Part shown: positions 48,090 through 60,744 of the stretch, piece after piece
Layout of the letters: each line of letters starts with the position of its first letter
Numbering within the stretch: the first letter of the stretch is position 1
NCBI GenBank assembly: GCA_021397835.1
Contig: JAJFZO010000863.1
Coordinates: forward strand, 2,170,001-2,234,000
Origin: Moringa oleifera
Taxonomy: Eukaryota; Streptophyta; Magnoliopsida; Brassicales; Moringaceae
Reading direction: 5' to 3'
Length of the DNA stretch: 64,000 bases
Made by a program: the position numbers and the translations under genes
The notes under the pieces: model-generated
What the model saw: the letters and a program-made list of their open reading frames with translations, nothing else
Told to the model about the DNA's origin: nothing
Database searches by the model: none

Positions 48090-48930
48090 TCAACTATTAA
48101 AGAATAAACATAACACTAGATGAAGTAAGTAATGCTCATACGTCTTGAAAGTCTAACATAAAGTTTGGGAAGAAAGATAGTTATACTTAAGGGTGAGCGT
48201 TTGATGAGTTCGGTTGATTCGGTTTGAAATTTTCAAAAATCAAATTAATCAAACTTGTTAAAAAATTGAAAATTAACAAAATATTAATGAAAATTGATTA
48301 AGTCGAACCAATTTTTTTATCAGTAACCAAACAAACCAAACTCTTTGATAAAAAATTTTAAGTAAAACAAAATTAATTAATATTAAATTCATTAAAAAAA
48401 AAGTTCTTATCATTCTAGAACCAAAATTAATGTACACATTATCAAATCAAACTTTTACAATAAATTGATTATATAAAATTAAACATAATTTTGTATAGTA
48501 AGTTAACAACTAATTAGATTATACAATGAATTCATAAACAAATATGATGACTTCTTATATGCTAGAATTTTTTCATCTTCATTTTTTTTACTATTTTTAT
48601 CATAAAAGAATTTAGGATAAAGATTATATAAAATCTTAATATTTATCTTATATTACCAATCATACCCTTATATTCAAAAGTGATAAATCAAATCTTAATC
48701 TATCAATTAAGTCTAAATTGGACATTAACTCAAATTGCTATAAAAAAATTAAGGGTATTTTCAATGTTAAAATGTTTCAAAAAAATAATTTAAATGATTT
48801 TTTTACTTTATTTTAATCCATTGACATCTTTCAGTGTTAAAGTTTCTTTATCATGCTTTAAAACGTTTACAGCATTTTTGGCTCGCAGGAATACTAATTT
48901 TTTTTCTACTTTATTTCGTACGAAATTACT
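48090..48930. repeat. AT-rich dispersed repeat
   Basis: Begins near GGGTGAGCGTTTGATGAGTT at 48,190 and is built on CGGTTGATTCGGTTTGAAAT and its complements. Related wording occurs at 20.75-21.25 kb and 55.86-56.0 kb. No gene seen. Confidence 0.4.
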
Positions 48931-48936
48931 TTTTCA

Positions 48937-49705
48937 ATGTTTGGTTCATTTTTATCATAGAATTGTAATTCTTCAAGGAATTTCTATTCCTTGAAAACCT
49001 GGAATAGCTATTCCGAAGTGAACCCTCGGAATAGCTATTTCATGAAAATAAGAAATTGTTACATTTTTCTATTCTTAACAAACCCTTGATAAAATTTTTA
49101 AATTACTATTATATATATATAATAACTTTATTTTTATTTTTTAAATAATTTACAAAAAATAAAAGTATTATTATAAAAATATTAATTAATATTAAATTTA
49201 ATTTTATAATATTAATATTTAAAAATAAAAATAATTATTAACATATTATTTAGTTAATATTATTTTTATAATAATAAAATTTTTTATTTTTTAAATGATT
49301 TATCAAAAAATAAAAAATAATACTTTTATAAAAATATTAATTAATATTAATTTTAATTTTATAATATTAATATTTAAAATAAAATAATTATTAATATGTT
49401 ATTTAATTTAATATTATTTTATAATAATTTATTATTATAAAATATTTATTAATTAATATTATTTTAATAAAAATTAATTAAATTATAATTAATTTAGTTA
49501 AAAGATATACTAGTCTTTTAAACTTGCTTCAATTTCTTTCCTACCTTATTCTTTAATGAACCAAACACATGAAAATGAACTCATACCTTATTCAATTCCA
49601 ACAGACCAAATATAATAATACTTATTCTTTTCTATTCCTTCTCTTTTCTATTCCCAAAGAATACATTTTCTATTTCTTCTCTATTCTATTCCACGAACCA
49701 AACAT
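48937..49705. mobile_element. MITE-like element with ATGTTTGGTTC ends
   Basis: Left end ATGTTTGGTTCATTTTTATC, right end ...CCACGAACCAAACAT, an inverted pair. Next to the ends are further inverted phrases (GGAATAG / CTATTCC). The interior (49,080-49,500) is nearly pure AT. The length is about 770 bp with no coding sense. The superfamily is not assigned with confidence; hAT-like or Mutator-like MITEs with these ends occur in plants. Confidence 0.6.
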
Positions 49706-52700
49706 GTCATTATAGAAGTTTCACAGGACTTTAGCGTGAAAGAGCATTGTCTTCATCATTATACTCTATCTTAATGTTCTCTAAATCTAAACAAAATTTA
49801 TTGAATTAATCTATGTGTTTTCAAAGTGACTTTGTTTTTTCATCTTGAACAATGCACATCAAAAACTTCTCATTTAAGGTAAAGTCTACTTAAGAGGAAT
49901 TTGATATAAGTTTTGGAATTTAACTAAACATCAACTAAAGTCTTTTATCTAATCACTTTCTCAAAAACTTTATCATTAAGGGTCAAAATTTGTGTATTGT
50001 ACATCTTTTTCATCATTTTTTCTTTCTATTCATTAATATATGAAAAATTATTATTTTAAATTTTTTAAATAAAAATTAGAGTTTTCTGAATACTTGCATC
50101 TTTGCAAAAAATATATTAAAACTTACATCTATTGGATTGGATTTATTATCATTTTATATAAAAATTATATATTTTTGCTCATGCATATCCAAAACATTTT
50201 AACTGATTTTTCCTTTTTCATTATCTATTATATTATTCAAGTTATTCAATTTAATTAGTGGTTATAATTACAATATGCATACCAATATTTAGGTTTTTTT
50301 GTATTTATGAGAACAAAACATCCCTAATATTTATTTACAAATTTAAATAAATTAAAACAAATTTTATTTTATTTTATAATTAAAAATAATTAGCTAAATT
50401 CTATTTATTCAGTCTCTTAATATTTTTATTTTTACCAACTTTGAATTTAACTTGGGATCTAAAATTAAATCATTCCAACAAAGTTCAGAAAATGCCCCAA
50501 TAAGATAATAAGTCACACTAAATGATAATCTTTCCTCCTTATTAAACATTTTAATTGAGTGCCTTAAGATGGCAATTCCTTGTGACAGCATGCTAATGCT
50601 CAGGATTTCAATGAATTATACACAAACAAATTTTAACTTAATACTTAGTTTCTTCACCTTCCAATTTAATTATTCTCGTGATATTTATTTATTTTTTATT
50701 TTATTTTAGTGTTTATTATCTCAACTCAAAAATTTTAATAATATTTTAAGTTTAAAATGGACTTTTGAAATTTTTTATTAAAAAAAAAAAAGTAGACCTT
50801 TAGAGCCAGCAACAAATCTCTTATTAAAAATGGTATGACGCCATGATATGATGTGGTATCACGGGAGGAACATTGATCAACCCTATTAAACATACACCAG
50901 CTAATTTAGCTAATCAATTAAATTAGCAATTGTCCCGACGGACCAACTAACTCAATCAATACTATGCTATTATATTGCAGCACATATGACTAGTGGTATG
51001 CAATTACCAATAATCATGTGGTCAACATGATGCTAAAACAAAAATTGTGCCAAAATTACAACAAAAATTGAAGTCTAAGAATAGTAAATAATGGAAGGAT
51101 GAGGAATACGAGCACTTAGGTAGAAAAATCACTTTAACTAATGATAATGTCACTAAGACTTGAGGTCACTATAGTTATTGTTCATAAAACATATATATAC
51201 AAAACAAAATATGTATACATATTTTTTGATGTTCAAAAATCTTCAAACTGAAATATATTTTTTAACAAAATAAAATTATACGATTATTTAAAATAAATAA
51301 TGTTTGATGAAACTCTAATAATATTTTAATCGATGATTTTGAACATCATCAACATTAATAATAAAATATAATTTTTAATATTTATTAAAAATTAAATCAA
51401 TTCTTATAAAATTATAAAAGTAAAATAATAGTAATAATAATAATATAGTTAAAATGTTCGAATACTTTCCTGTTGACTTTTTCGTTATTAATCCTATTAA
51501 TGTGTTTGGTACATGACATAATTTTTTAATAAAATGAAATTAAAGTAATATTTGCTTAATTAGACTTTTGTAATTAATTAATGATGTGTGCTGCATAGTT
51601 GAAGTATCTCTATATCTCATACTTGAACTATTGACTACCAATATTAAGCAAATTTTTAATTTAAGTATGTTTGTCTGACAATTAAATTTCAAGAAATCAA
51701 TAAACAAAATGCTGCTTAGGGTTGCTTTCCCAGTATTGCATAAGCTTGCCAGGAATGCATAGGGGAAAGGAAAACATGTGTTGTCTGAATTGGGAGGCAA
51801 CTGCCATATTTTCAGGATATTTCTGTTAATTTTATTTTTGTTGATTTTTTTAAATATTTAGATTTAAAGGTACTTATATTCGAGAAATTTTTTTATTTTT
51901 ATAAATTTTTAAATTACAATTTATATAAAAAATTATATCTGTTAAAAATTTATATTTTGATATATTTTCAATGTGAAATTTTTATTTAATAAATTTTTTT
52001 TAGTTTTAACAATCGTAATTTATAATACATGAAATGATAATTATAGTTTGGCAATAACTAATTTTTTATTATTTTATTTTTAATAAAATTTTAACAAAAT
52101 ATTTTTTAAATAAATTTTAATTTTAAAAAATTAAAAATAAATTTTAATTTATCAATTTGAATCAAATTAAATTATATGGTAAAATTCAAAGGCTAAAAGT
52201 ATTTATATTAGAGATTTTTTATGATAAATTTTTAACTTGTAATTTGTGAAAATGCAATAAAATATTCAAATCATCATTATAAAAAATTTAAAATTATTTA
52301 AATATTAAAAAATATTATTTAAAAATTTGTATCGTAAAAAATTCAAAAATTTATTACAAAATAATTTTTATATAAAAAATTATTCAAATTAGAGAGATGA
52401 ACTTTAAATAAAATATAAAATTTATTTAAGTGGTTTAATTTTTTTACATTTCAACAATAAAAATACTTTTCATTTTTTTACAACTTTTTAAAGTAAAGTT
52501 TACTTTAAGCAAGTAATCAGTGAATCAAAATTTCTTTAAAAAGAGATAGTAAACCTTAAAGCTTTATATGATATTTATTTTATAAAATATAATGATTAAA
52601 TAGACATATTTGACATTTTCTTTTAAGGATATATATAAATTACAAATCTATGGTCATTATTTCATACACTTGAAAAAAAAAAAAACATGTAGTTGAAATT

Positions 52701-53420
52701 AGCTAAACCTATTGAACAGAACTCTCACCTTAAAAAAATATCAACATATAAATTTTAAATTGATGTAATTTATTAAGTTTTAATTTAAAATTTATATAAA
52801 ATATATTTGAATAATTAAATCTTATATTATAATAAAAATATTTTTAATTTAAAATTTTATTTAATTATTACATATTTTAAAAATTAGATAAAAATTTATA
52901 TGATCAATTAATGTGGAATCCTTCAAAATTGTGCTGGCCTCATTGTCTTGGGGCAAGAGATCCAAGAGTAGAATATACAATATAGTTTTCCATTTATTAG
53001 TATTCAAATTTTTTAGGGTCCGCGTTGACCAGTTAGCTGGTTGGACATACACATGCAAGTGTCAACATATGATATACTTATACGTGTATGTATTTATATA
53101 CATGACGCCGGCAGAAAGATCAGTACAAATAGGATAAAAGTCTCCCTTCAATTTGAAATGATTTATTTGTTAACACAAGCCATTACGTGCCATGTTGAAT
53201 TTCTGGATCTCTGCTGAAAAATCTATAGAAATGTTTTGCGCTAAGATAATGTTATTTATTTAATGTGTGTGTAATTTAAGGTTACAGTGATTAGGACGGA
53301 CGAAAAGCTGTGCGTGCTATGATTTTCTGGAAAACCAAAAGCCCATTGAGCCTGATCCACGGATCTGGAAAAAGCTTTCAGCCGACAGAAACATGGGAAA
53401 AGGGGCCGCAACCAGGTGAG
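49706..53420. other. Gene-free AT-rich intergenic DNA
   Basis: Both strands were read for coding sense and nothing convincing was found. The 86-codon minus frame at 51,540-51,800 has no recognisable motif. Less AT-rich patches at 52,910-53,140 and 53,285-53,420 may be remains of unique sequence. Confidence 0.6.
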
Positions 53421-53423
53421 TAA

Positions 53424-54415
53424 GACCATCTCCAACCCAAAACACCAAATTTAACACCAATTTAGTGTTAAAAAAAATTTTTTTAAAATATTTTAACATC
53501 AAATTTTTTTTATCTTCAACTCATTGACACCAAATTAATGTTATAATATTATTTTAATAATATAAATAATAATTCTTAATAAAAATATTTATAAATATTA
53601 ATTAATTTATAAATATTTTTAAAACAATTAATATAATTTAAAATTTTTATTTTTATTTATATATTTTTAAAAAATTAATATTATATAATAAATTATAATT
53701 TTTAGTAATTTAAAAATTAATAATTTATCAATTAAATTTTATAAAAATATTTTTACCGTAATTTTAACTTAATTATTTTTATGAGTTACTTATATTTTTA
53801 CGATAATATATAATTTTTTGATAGAGTAATTTTACATACATGATTCAAGTTGTAATCGTTAATGTTGTAATTTCAGTTTAAGTTGTAATCGTTAATGTGT
53901 TGTTATATTTATTGTACTGTGTTATCAATTGAAAAAAATTTATTTTTATCATGTTCATGCAAAAATTTAAATTATATCATAAATTATAAATTATTTTAAA
54001 TTTTTGTATATTTTTAAATAATAATATTAATAGTATATATAATTTTATTATTAATTAAATAAATTATTATTAATAATAATTTAAATAAAACAAAATTATA
54101 TATTGAATATTGGTCTTATTTTGAAGATCTTGATGAGATATTCTTAATGGTATAATTTTTTTCTAATAATATCATATATTTATTAAATTATTAATCAAAA
54201 ATATATTTGATTTAAAACCTTTAAAAAAGTAATTTATAAAAAAAATATATTTTTTAATATTTCACCAATTTGGTGCAGCTACAGTATTGTATCAAATTTG
54301 ATGCAGTACTGTAGCTGCACCAAATTGATGAACCCAATTTACCGTCTAGTTGGAGAACGGTTTCACTGTAATTTTGACGGCAAATTGCCGTTTTGCCGTC
54401 TCGTTAGAGATGGCC
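53424..54415. mobile_element. MITE, Tourist/PIF-Harbinger-like, with TAA target duplication
   Basis: Left end GACCATCTCCAACCCAAAAC and right end CGTTAGAGATGGCC form terminal inverted repeats, flanked on both sides by TAA (53,421-53,423 and 54,416-54,418). This matches the 3-bp target preference of PIF/Harbinger MITEs. At 992 bp it is long for a MITE. It carries a perfect-looking internal hairpin at 54,266-54,327. Confidence 0.75.
54266..54327. repeat. 62-nt near-perfect palindrome
   Basis: CAATTTGGTGCAGCTACAGT is followed after a short centre by its complement ACTGTAGCTGCACCAAATTG. Even the centre (ATCAAATTTGAT) is self-complementary. RNA from either strand would fold into a long stem with about three mismatches. 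It lies inside the MITE, so a transposon origin is the simplest reading. Confidence 0.85.
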
Positions 54416-54419
54416 TAAG

Positions 54420-56395
54420 ATTGGCTCAAGAAGGAAGCAGCAGGCCAGCCACAAGTGTAGATGCTTCCAGAGCAAGCCGATGCTGCTTACCATATTAAAA
54501 AGACAAGGAAGCCCTCCTTTTTAACTTCACGCTCTCTCGTTGTGTAACTTCCTCCGCTCAGCCGTAACTTAATAACCACTTCCGAGAAATGCGGCGCGAA
54601 TTTGGCCATCAGAACATAAAAAGAGGTGAGTGAATAATCAATCTAATCAAATAAATTGTAAGATTATTGATTTTAGTTTGGTTTAATTTATTTTTTTAAT
54701 CTTCGAATTGATTTTCATTAAAAGTTTCAACTTGAATTAATATGTATATATAGATATAAAAGCAAATAATAACAGTAACTTTAATTTTTCTCTTTTTTTT
54801 GGATTTTTTTTTCAATTAATTTAATTTTATTAATTTTTTATTTATGGTAGTAGTAAAGAGTAAATACTGTCTTAGATAAATATTGAAATAAATTTATATT
54901 ATTCACATTATTTAATCAAAATTTTTAATATTTTTGGATAATTTCACATATGAATATTTAATTTAATTCAAATCTAATTTTATTTTTAATTTTTTCAAAA
55001 AAACTATTCAAATTAAAAAATTTGTACAATAGGTTTTTATTTGAAAATTTTCACAATGAATTACAAAAATTAATATATTTTTAATATTAAAAATAATTTC
55101 TTATAAATTTTTAAAATTTTTGACATTATAAAATCTTAAAAATATTTTTAATACTCAAAAAATTATAAAACCTTTTTGTAATGATAATTTGAATTTTTTA
55201 CATTTATGAAAAAAATTAAATTAAAATTTATTATGCAAAATCTTCAATTGGAATTGCCTTTTAAAAAAATTTAAAACAATGATGGAGTTAAACCAAATGG
55301 ATATTTTATATGTAAACTTCATTAAAAAAATTGCAAAAACTTAATTAAAAAAATACAAATAGTACAAAGTTTATTTTGATATTTACCTTATTATCTTATT
55401 TTCTTATTTTTTGAATTCATTTTTGTTGTTTTTTCATAATGAAGTTTCAATCTCAAACATAATTATTTATTTATCATAAATTTATACTTATTCATAATAT
55501 ATACGTTAGATTTTTTAAAATTTAATAAAATCTTAAGTTATAACTTTTTTATTTATAAATTGATTATTATGATTTTCGTTGTGGTTAATTGAAAAGTTTA
55601 ATACATAAAATATATATTTAAACTTGGGTTACATGTTATATTACAATATTTATAATTTTTTATATTAATTACTTTTGGGATTTCAACTTTCTTACAATAA
55701 TAATAACATATAATTTAGTAAGTGCTTAAATTGGTTTGTATATTTGTATGTCATTTAAAATTTATATGAAAATATTATTCAAATTATTTATTTATTTTTA
55801 ATCGATTAAAACATAAATTTTTTTGTTTAAGTATTATTATATTTTTAATATAAAATAATTAAACCGAATTGAATCAAAATTTATTTGATTTGATTCAGCT
55901 CTCTCGATTTAATCGATGGGTTTGATTCAAATTTAATTTTTCAAAATTAATCAAAATCAGATCGTGTTTGGGTTAGATGTTAAATCAAGCAGGATCTAGC
56001 CGTAATCACTCCTACCCCTCAAGTCACATGAGACCTTAATTTGCATTTGTTAAACCTCTTGATGTAACTTCTTAAACTCCTTATTGCTTTATTATAAGGC
56101 TTGAAGATCATCGATAATCTTTTCAGATTTAACTGTGTTAGCAAATTTAGACATGAAGGTAATTATAAAATCATAGAAATAGTTAATTTGCTTATGTTTT
56201 AAGGGGTGATACAAGTTTAGGGCACCTTTGATCACAATAACTATGAAGAGCTTGCACTAAATGGCATTTGAGATCTTTTATACGTGCATCCTGAAATCTC
56301 TTTATATATACTCTTAGGTCTGAATTCCCATCATGTAGTTGGATCAGAGGTTGTTTGGTGTTTTTCGACACAAGCTCATCTATCATGGCTATTAA
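54420..56395. other. Gene-free AT-rich intergenic DNA
   Basis: No supportable gene on either strand. It includes long A/T tracts (54.8-55.8 kb) and, at 55,860-56,000, the AATCGA/TTTGATT-type dispersed repeat wording also seen at 20.8 and 48.2 kb. Confidence 0.6.
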
Positions 56396-56399
56396 GAAT

Positions 56400-58270
56400 G
56401 AAGGCTGGGTCTACAAAGGTTGTGGGGTTCTTTTATCCATAACTCTTTTGGAGTTTTAAGATTCACTATGTTTGATGGACAGCTATTGATTAAGTTGCCT
56501 CACCCCAACAGTTTTTATCTAGCCTTGAGGTGAACAACATATACCTTATCCTTTCCATCAAAGTGTGGTTCATCCTCTTAGCCACTCCATTCTATTGTGG
56601 AGTACCAGTTACTATCTTATACCTTAAAATTCCAGCCTCCTTGCATAGATGTTCAAACTTTAAACTGTAAAATTCAAGGCCATTATCTGTCTTCAAGGCC
56701 TTCAATTCTCTCTAATTTTCTACAAGAGCTTTCCACTTTTTAAACTTTAGCAAGTATTTATCTTTGATTTTGAGTAAATAAACCCAGTTTTTTTTACTAT
56801 AATCATCCACTATAGACATGAAATACTAACTGCCCCTTTGTGTTAGAACTCTCTTAAGTCCTTATAAATCAGCATGTATACAGTCCAAGCCTTCCTTGGA
56901 CTTAGGCACAACCTTAGATGCAAATTATAGCCTTTGTTGTTTTACAAGGATGCAATGCTCACAAAACTCCAACGAATGCACCTTAGCATCTCCCAACAGT
57001 CCCTACTTACTCAATTCTTACAACCCTCTTTCACTAATATGTCCCAACCTTTTATGCCACAATTACACTTTTTTTTTTTTTTCAATTCAACAGCTGTTGT
57101 TGCAACATTAGTCACAGTAGGCCCTGAAGTACATATAAACTGTACTGTTTAATCCCTATAATTGCCACCAATGCCCCTTTAAAGACCTTCAATTTTCCAA
57201 CCTCAGACTTAAATGTGTAGCCTTTACTATCCATGGATCCCAAAGAGATGAGGTTTATCTTCAATTCTAGAATATGCCTCACCTCCTTAAGCATTTTACT
57301 TGTGCCATCATGTATTTTTTAAGCTGCTATGCCAATTCCCTTCACAACATAAGCCTCATCATTTTTCGTCACCATTCTACTGCCTTCAAGTGGAGAATAC
57401 TCAAAAAATAAGCCCTTTCTTGGACACATGTGATATGTACATCTAGAGTCTAAAATTCACTCCTCATTAGGCTTAATTTTAGAGATTATTATCACATCTC
57501 CTTCCTTACTAGAGTTAATCACAATTGCAGTATCTACTTCTTTAGTTTGCTACCAACTTTATTGTTTCCTTTTCAAGTCTTTACAAAATCTTTTGCTATG
57601 GCTAGTTTTACCACAATGATAACATTTTCTTATAACCTCTGTTGTCTTTGAGCTTGCAGGACTTTTATTTTTGTCTTTAGTTATATCTTTTTCAGTAAAT
57701 CGTTTTCTCTTTTTATATCTTCCCCTCACTGTGAGCCCTTCATCCAACTTGTCATCTTTGGCTTTTATTTTATCTTTAAGCTCTTTAAATTTAAGAGGAC
57801 CCTGTACCTTATCCAAGGAGAGTGTATTCCTGCCATATATCAGTGTATCTGTCAAATTTTTATAGCTATTTAGTAAAACACTCAATAACAATAATGCTTT
57901 ATTCTCATCCTCAATTTTGATACCTTGATTTTCTAAATTCAAAATGATTTTGGTGAAGTCATCTATATTCTCTTCCATTGATTTGCCGGAGGACATTTTG
58001 AAGTTATATAATTGGATTTTTTATATGCAGTTAATTTGCAAAAGATTTAGTCATATAGAGGTGCTCTAACTTCAACCATATCCCTGCTGCAAACCTTTCT
58101 CTTATTACCTTTCTTAGAACCTGGTTACTATGGATTAAGATAAGTGCACTATGGGCTTTTTTCATTAGCTCTTTCTTTTTATCTTCTGGCATGGATGCTG
58201 AAAGATTTCTTTCTCCTTCTAATGCCTCCACCAATCTCGCTGGACCGTATTTGCCAAAGCTCTGATACAA
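56400..58270 (-). pseudogene. Truncated Ty1/copia element (gag to integrase)
   Basis: On the minus strand, domains in order: gag start at 58,270-58,031 (ARLVEALEGERNLSASMPED, GIWLKLEHLYMTKS); gag middle and CYHCGKTSHSKRFC knuckle at 57,996-57,559; gag-pre-integrase LKEVRHILELKINLISLGSM at 57,294-57,112; integrase at about 56,830-56,450 (VDDYSKKTWVYLL, LKALKTDNGLEF, TGTPQ-stop-NGVAKRMN). Integrase carries stops and reverse transcriptase is missing. The gag frames are long but broken near 58,020, so it is dead. A primer-binding site sits at the 5' end. Confidence 0.85.
58258..58270 (-). other. Copia primer-binding site (tRNA-Met)
   Basis: The minus strand reads TTGTATCAGAGC, one base from the TGGTATCAGAGC typical of plant copia elements primed by initiator tRNA-Met. 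It marks the border between the LTR and the internal region. Confidence 0.7.
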
Positions 58271-58271
58271 C

Positions 58272-58900
58272 TATTAGGTTAGTAAGCAGCTGGAATTAGT
58301 AAATATCAGCAACTGTATAACTCGAATTCATATTTTCTACATGGTGCATGCGCATCAGATATAAATGCAACAATCCTTCACTCACACACTCCAACAAACA
58401 TAAATTAACATGGTTCCATATGAAAACTATATCTACAGACAAATCTATTCAAAACCAGAAACTTAGCAAATCGACTAATCGAGATCCAATTTGGAAATAC
58501 AACTAAAGGAAATAAAAAAAAAAAAAAAGACTCGACAGCTTCTTGAGATCAAATTCATCACTATCACTATAGCTCTTGTCAAGAGAAACTCATAGACAAG
58601 ATAAATGAGATTAAAATTATAAAACTCAATCGAAGTTCACCAATTCTTTATGACTTTTCTCAATTTTTTACTCATTTTTTTTAATTTTTCGCCTCTTCAA
58701 CCAAAGAAGCTGCATCTTTTATATGTTGTTCATTCTGTTATGCTGATGTTATCTAAATAATGACCCAACAGGATGCAAACCTAGCCAATCAGGTGACATC
58801 TATTTCCTTTCTCTTTCAATTTATCTAAGCTCATTTACTCAATACAATACATCAATATGTACTCTGTCATACTGAAAGCAGAACTCAACGGTACACCAAA
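58272..58900 (-). mobile_element. Probable 5' LTR of the truncated copia element
   Basis: Non-coding DNA on the LTR side of the primer-binding site. Neither the outer boundary nor a second LTR could be found, so the extent is a guess. Confidence 0.4.
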
Positions 58901-59266
58901 AACTCAAATTTTTCCAAGATTTCCTTCTTAGCTACACTCCTTGCTAATTTGATAAGATTGTGCGAAATAAGTTATTAGAAAAAAACATCAGGTGGAAATT
59001 ACTCGATCTTCTAAATAAAAGAAAAAGATAAGATTGCTGCCTCCAGGCCGTTCTACGGACAGCAAATGAAGCCTGAAGTAGTCAGCACCAACGGAAACGT
59101 ACATAACAGAGCAATCGGATCCGTCCAATTATCTTTGACTTTCTTTCTTTTTCTCTTTATTTATTTTCTTGGGGTCGCGGAACTGTTAACAGTCCAAATC
59201 CGCCTTATCATAACTATCCATTTCTTTTCACTAACTTAACCGTTGCAGACCCCGAAACTTGAAAAC

Positions 59267-59318
59267 TCTCTCTCTCTCTCTCTTTCCCAGGGAATTCTCT
59301 GCGGAATCAATTTTCAGG
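59267..59318 (+). promoter_or_regulatory. CT-rich 5'-UTR exon of the 59.7-kb gene
   Basis: A (CT)n run at about 59,269-59,286 is followed by a likely donor, TTTTCAG|GTCTG, near 59,319. The acceptor of a leader intron is probably ATATTCTCAG at 59,671-59,680, 55 bases before the start codon. CT-rich leaders with an intron are common in plant genes. A second possible leader exon ends near 59,540. Confidence 0.4.
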
Positions 59319-59735
59319 TCTGAATGTTTGTCTTTCAATTATGCACTTTGATTATATGGTTTCTCATTATTTTTTCTTGCACTTTGTCATCCATTTATAA
59401 CCAGAAGAAAACTTCTTACACTTACATCTGCTTGATCACTTCATTGCTTTTCGAGAGATAATTTAATCTATCAACATGCAAGTTCTAAGTTTAGATTTTA
59501 GAAAGAATGACTCCAGGGAAAATGAAAACCGAAGTGTTATATGTCAAGGTCAACACCATTTATATTCTCTTCTTCTTTTTCTAGTTTTCCTAAAGAAATC
59601 GATAATATATTAATTAAGAAGAACTGCAATTTCATGATTCTTTCTCTGTGTTAAGTTTGTTCTGTAAATTATATTCTCAGTGAAAAAGCCGAAGCAAGAG
59701 GCTGCGAGGGAGCATGAGAAGGAGATGAACAAGCA

Positions 59736-60739
59736 ATGGGAGGAATCATAAGTAAAGCAGCCAATGGCATCGGTAGCGTACTTGGGAACGCTTTTACAGC
59801 TCCCTTTAAAACCATTTTCCGAGGATCATGCGAGTATACGAATCGTCAACTTTCACTTATAATCCTTCAATTCTTTATGTTTTCTCCAATACTCTTTTTT
59901 CATTTTATGGGTAGTATCATCATCTGTAGGGAGAGATTTTATCTTAGTTTACTTCTGGTATGACCAGGGGTTATGGTTGAATTTGCAGAGATGTTTGCTC
60001 AGGACCATGGGATATAATCTGTTTCATTGAGCATCTATGCATCTCCAATCTGGTGAAGCTGCTCATGATCTTAGCCCTCTGCTACATAAGTAATTAATCC
60101 TATTCTATTTTCTTCACTACTTACAGAATCGTTATCATTTTCATCATTTCCAAGCAAGATAAAGCACGCTAAATCTTCCATCTTTCATCTCTCTCTTTCA
60201 AAAGGGTTATTAATGGAGTTTAACCCACTGTTGATTGATTGTTTCTTCTTTTTTTTTTCTGCATTCTCTTTGTCTACTTGCTTTCAGTTTTGATATTCTT
60301 CTACCTAATGTTCAAGGTGGGCATCTGCCAATGCATAGTGAGAAGCCTCTGCAACATGTGTTGGGCTGCATGCGACACCTACTGGTCTGCACTTGCTGAC
60401 GTTTCTTGCTTCCTATGCCACAAGCTCACACACACAAAACGTATAAACCGGCGACGTATCCGTGACATAGAAGCCAGGTATAGCTCAAGCGACGAAAGCG
60501 ACTTCCTGGATGATTACAGTCATAATAACCTAAGTGTCAGGAGAAAGCGAATGAGAGAAAGACGAAGGAATCATCATCATCAGTTGCACCACCATGTGAA
60601 GATGAAGACCAGAGAAGTATCTGTTCATGTTAAGGCCAGGCCTAGAAGACTAAGAAGCTCGAGACGGCTTGGTTTGATCCAACTCAGACAACATCCTTCA
60701 AGAAACATCAAAGTTGTTAAGAGAAGAAGGCTGAGATAG
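59736..60739 (+). CDS. Conserved plant membrane-associated protein of unknown function
   Basis: Three exons: 59736-59833, 59989-60089, 60288-60739, all GT-AG and in frame, 216 aa. I recognise the opening MGGIISKAANGIGSVLGNAF as that of a small conserved land-plant family without an assigned function. Seen: Gly2 with Ser6, a good N-myristoylation context; 11 Cys residues between 32 and 108, some next to the membrane and suited to palmitoylation; one hydrophobic segment at 54-75 (LVKLLMILALCYI then LIFFYLMF); and a strongly basic, disordered-looking tail with an Arg-rich run, an acidic patch (SSSDESDFLDD) and HHHQLHHH. A membrane-anchored protein with a cytosolic basic tail is the likely form. 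The exon joins restore a continuous conserved segment (GSCEDVCSG), which supports the model. Confidence 0.85.
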
Positions 60740-60744
60740 AAGAT

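Noticed and set aside
51540..51800. 86-aa minus-strand open frame
   Set aside because: No recognisable motif, no spliced neighbours, and the frame lies in gene-poor AT-rich DNA. A profile search would settle it.
54266..54327. Annotating the palindrome as a miRNA gene
   Set aside because: It sits within a MITE and there is no expression evidence; inverted repeats of this kind are usual in such elements.
57559..57996. 145-aa zinc-knuckle protein as a host gene
   Set aside because: It is the middle of copia gag, flanked in order by gag N-terminus, gag-pre-integrase and integrase pieces and a tRNA-Met primer-binding site.
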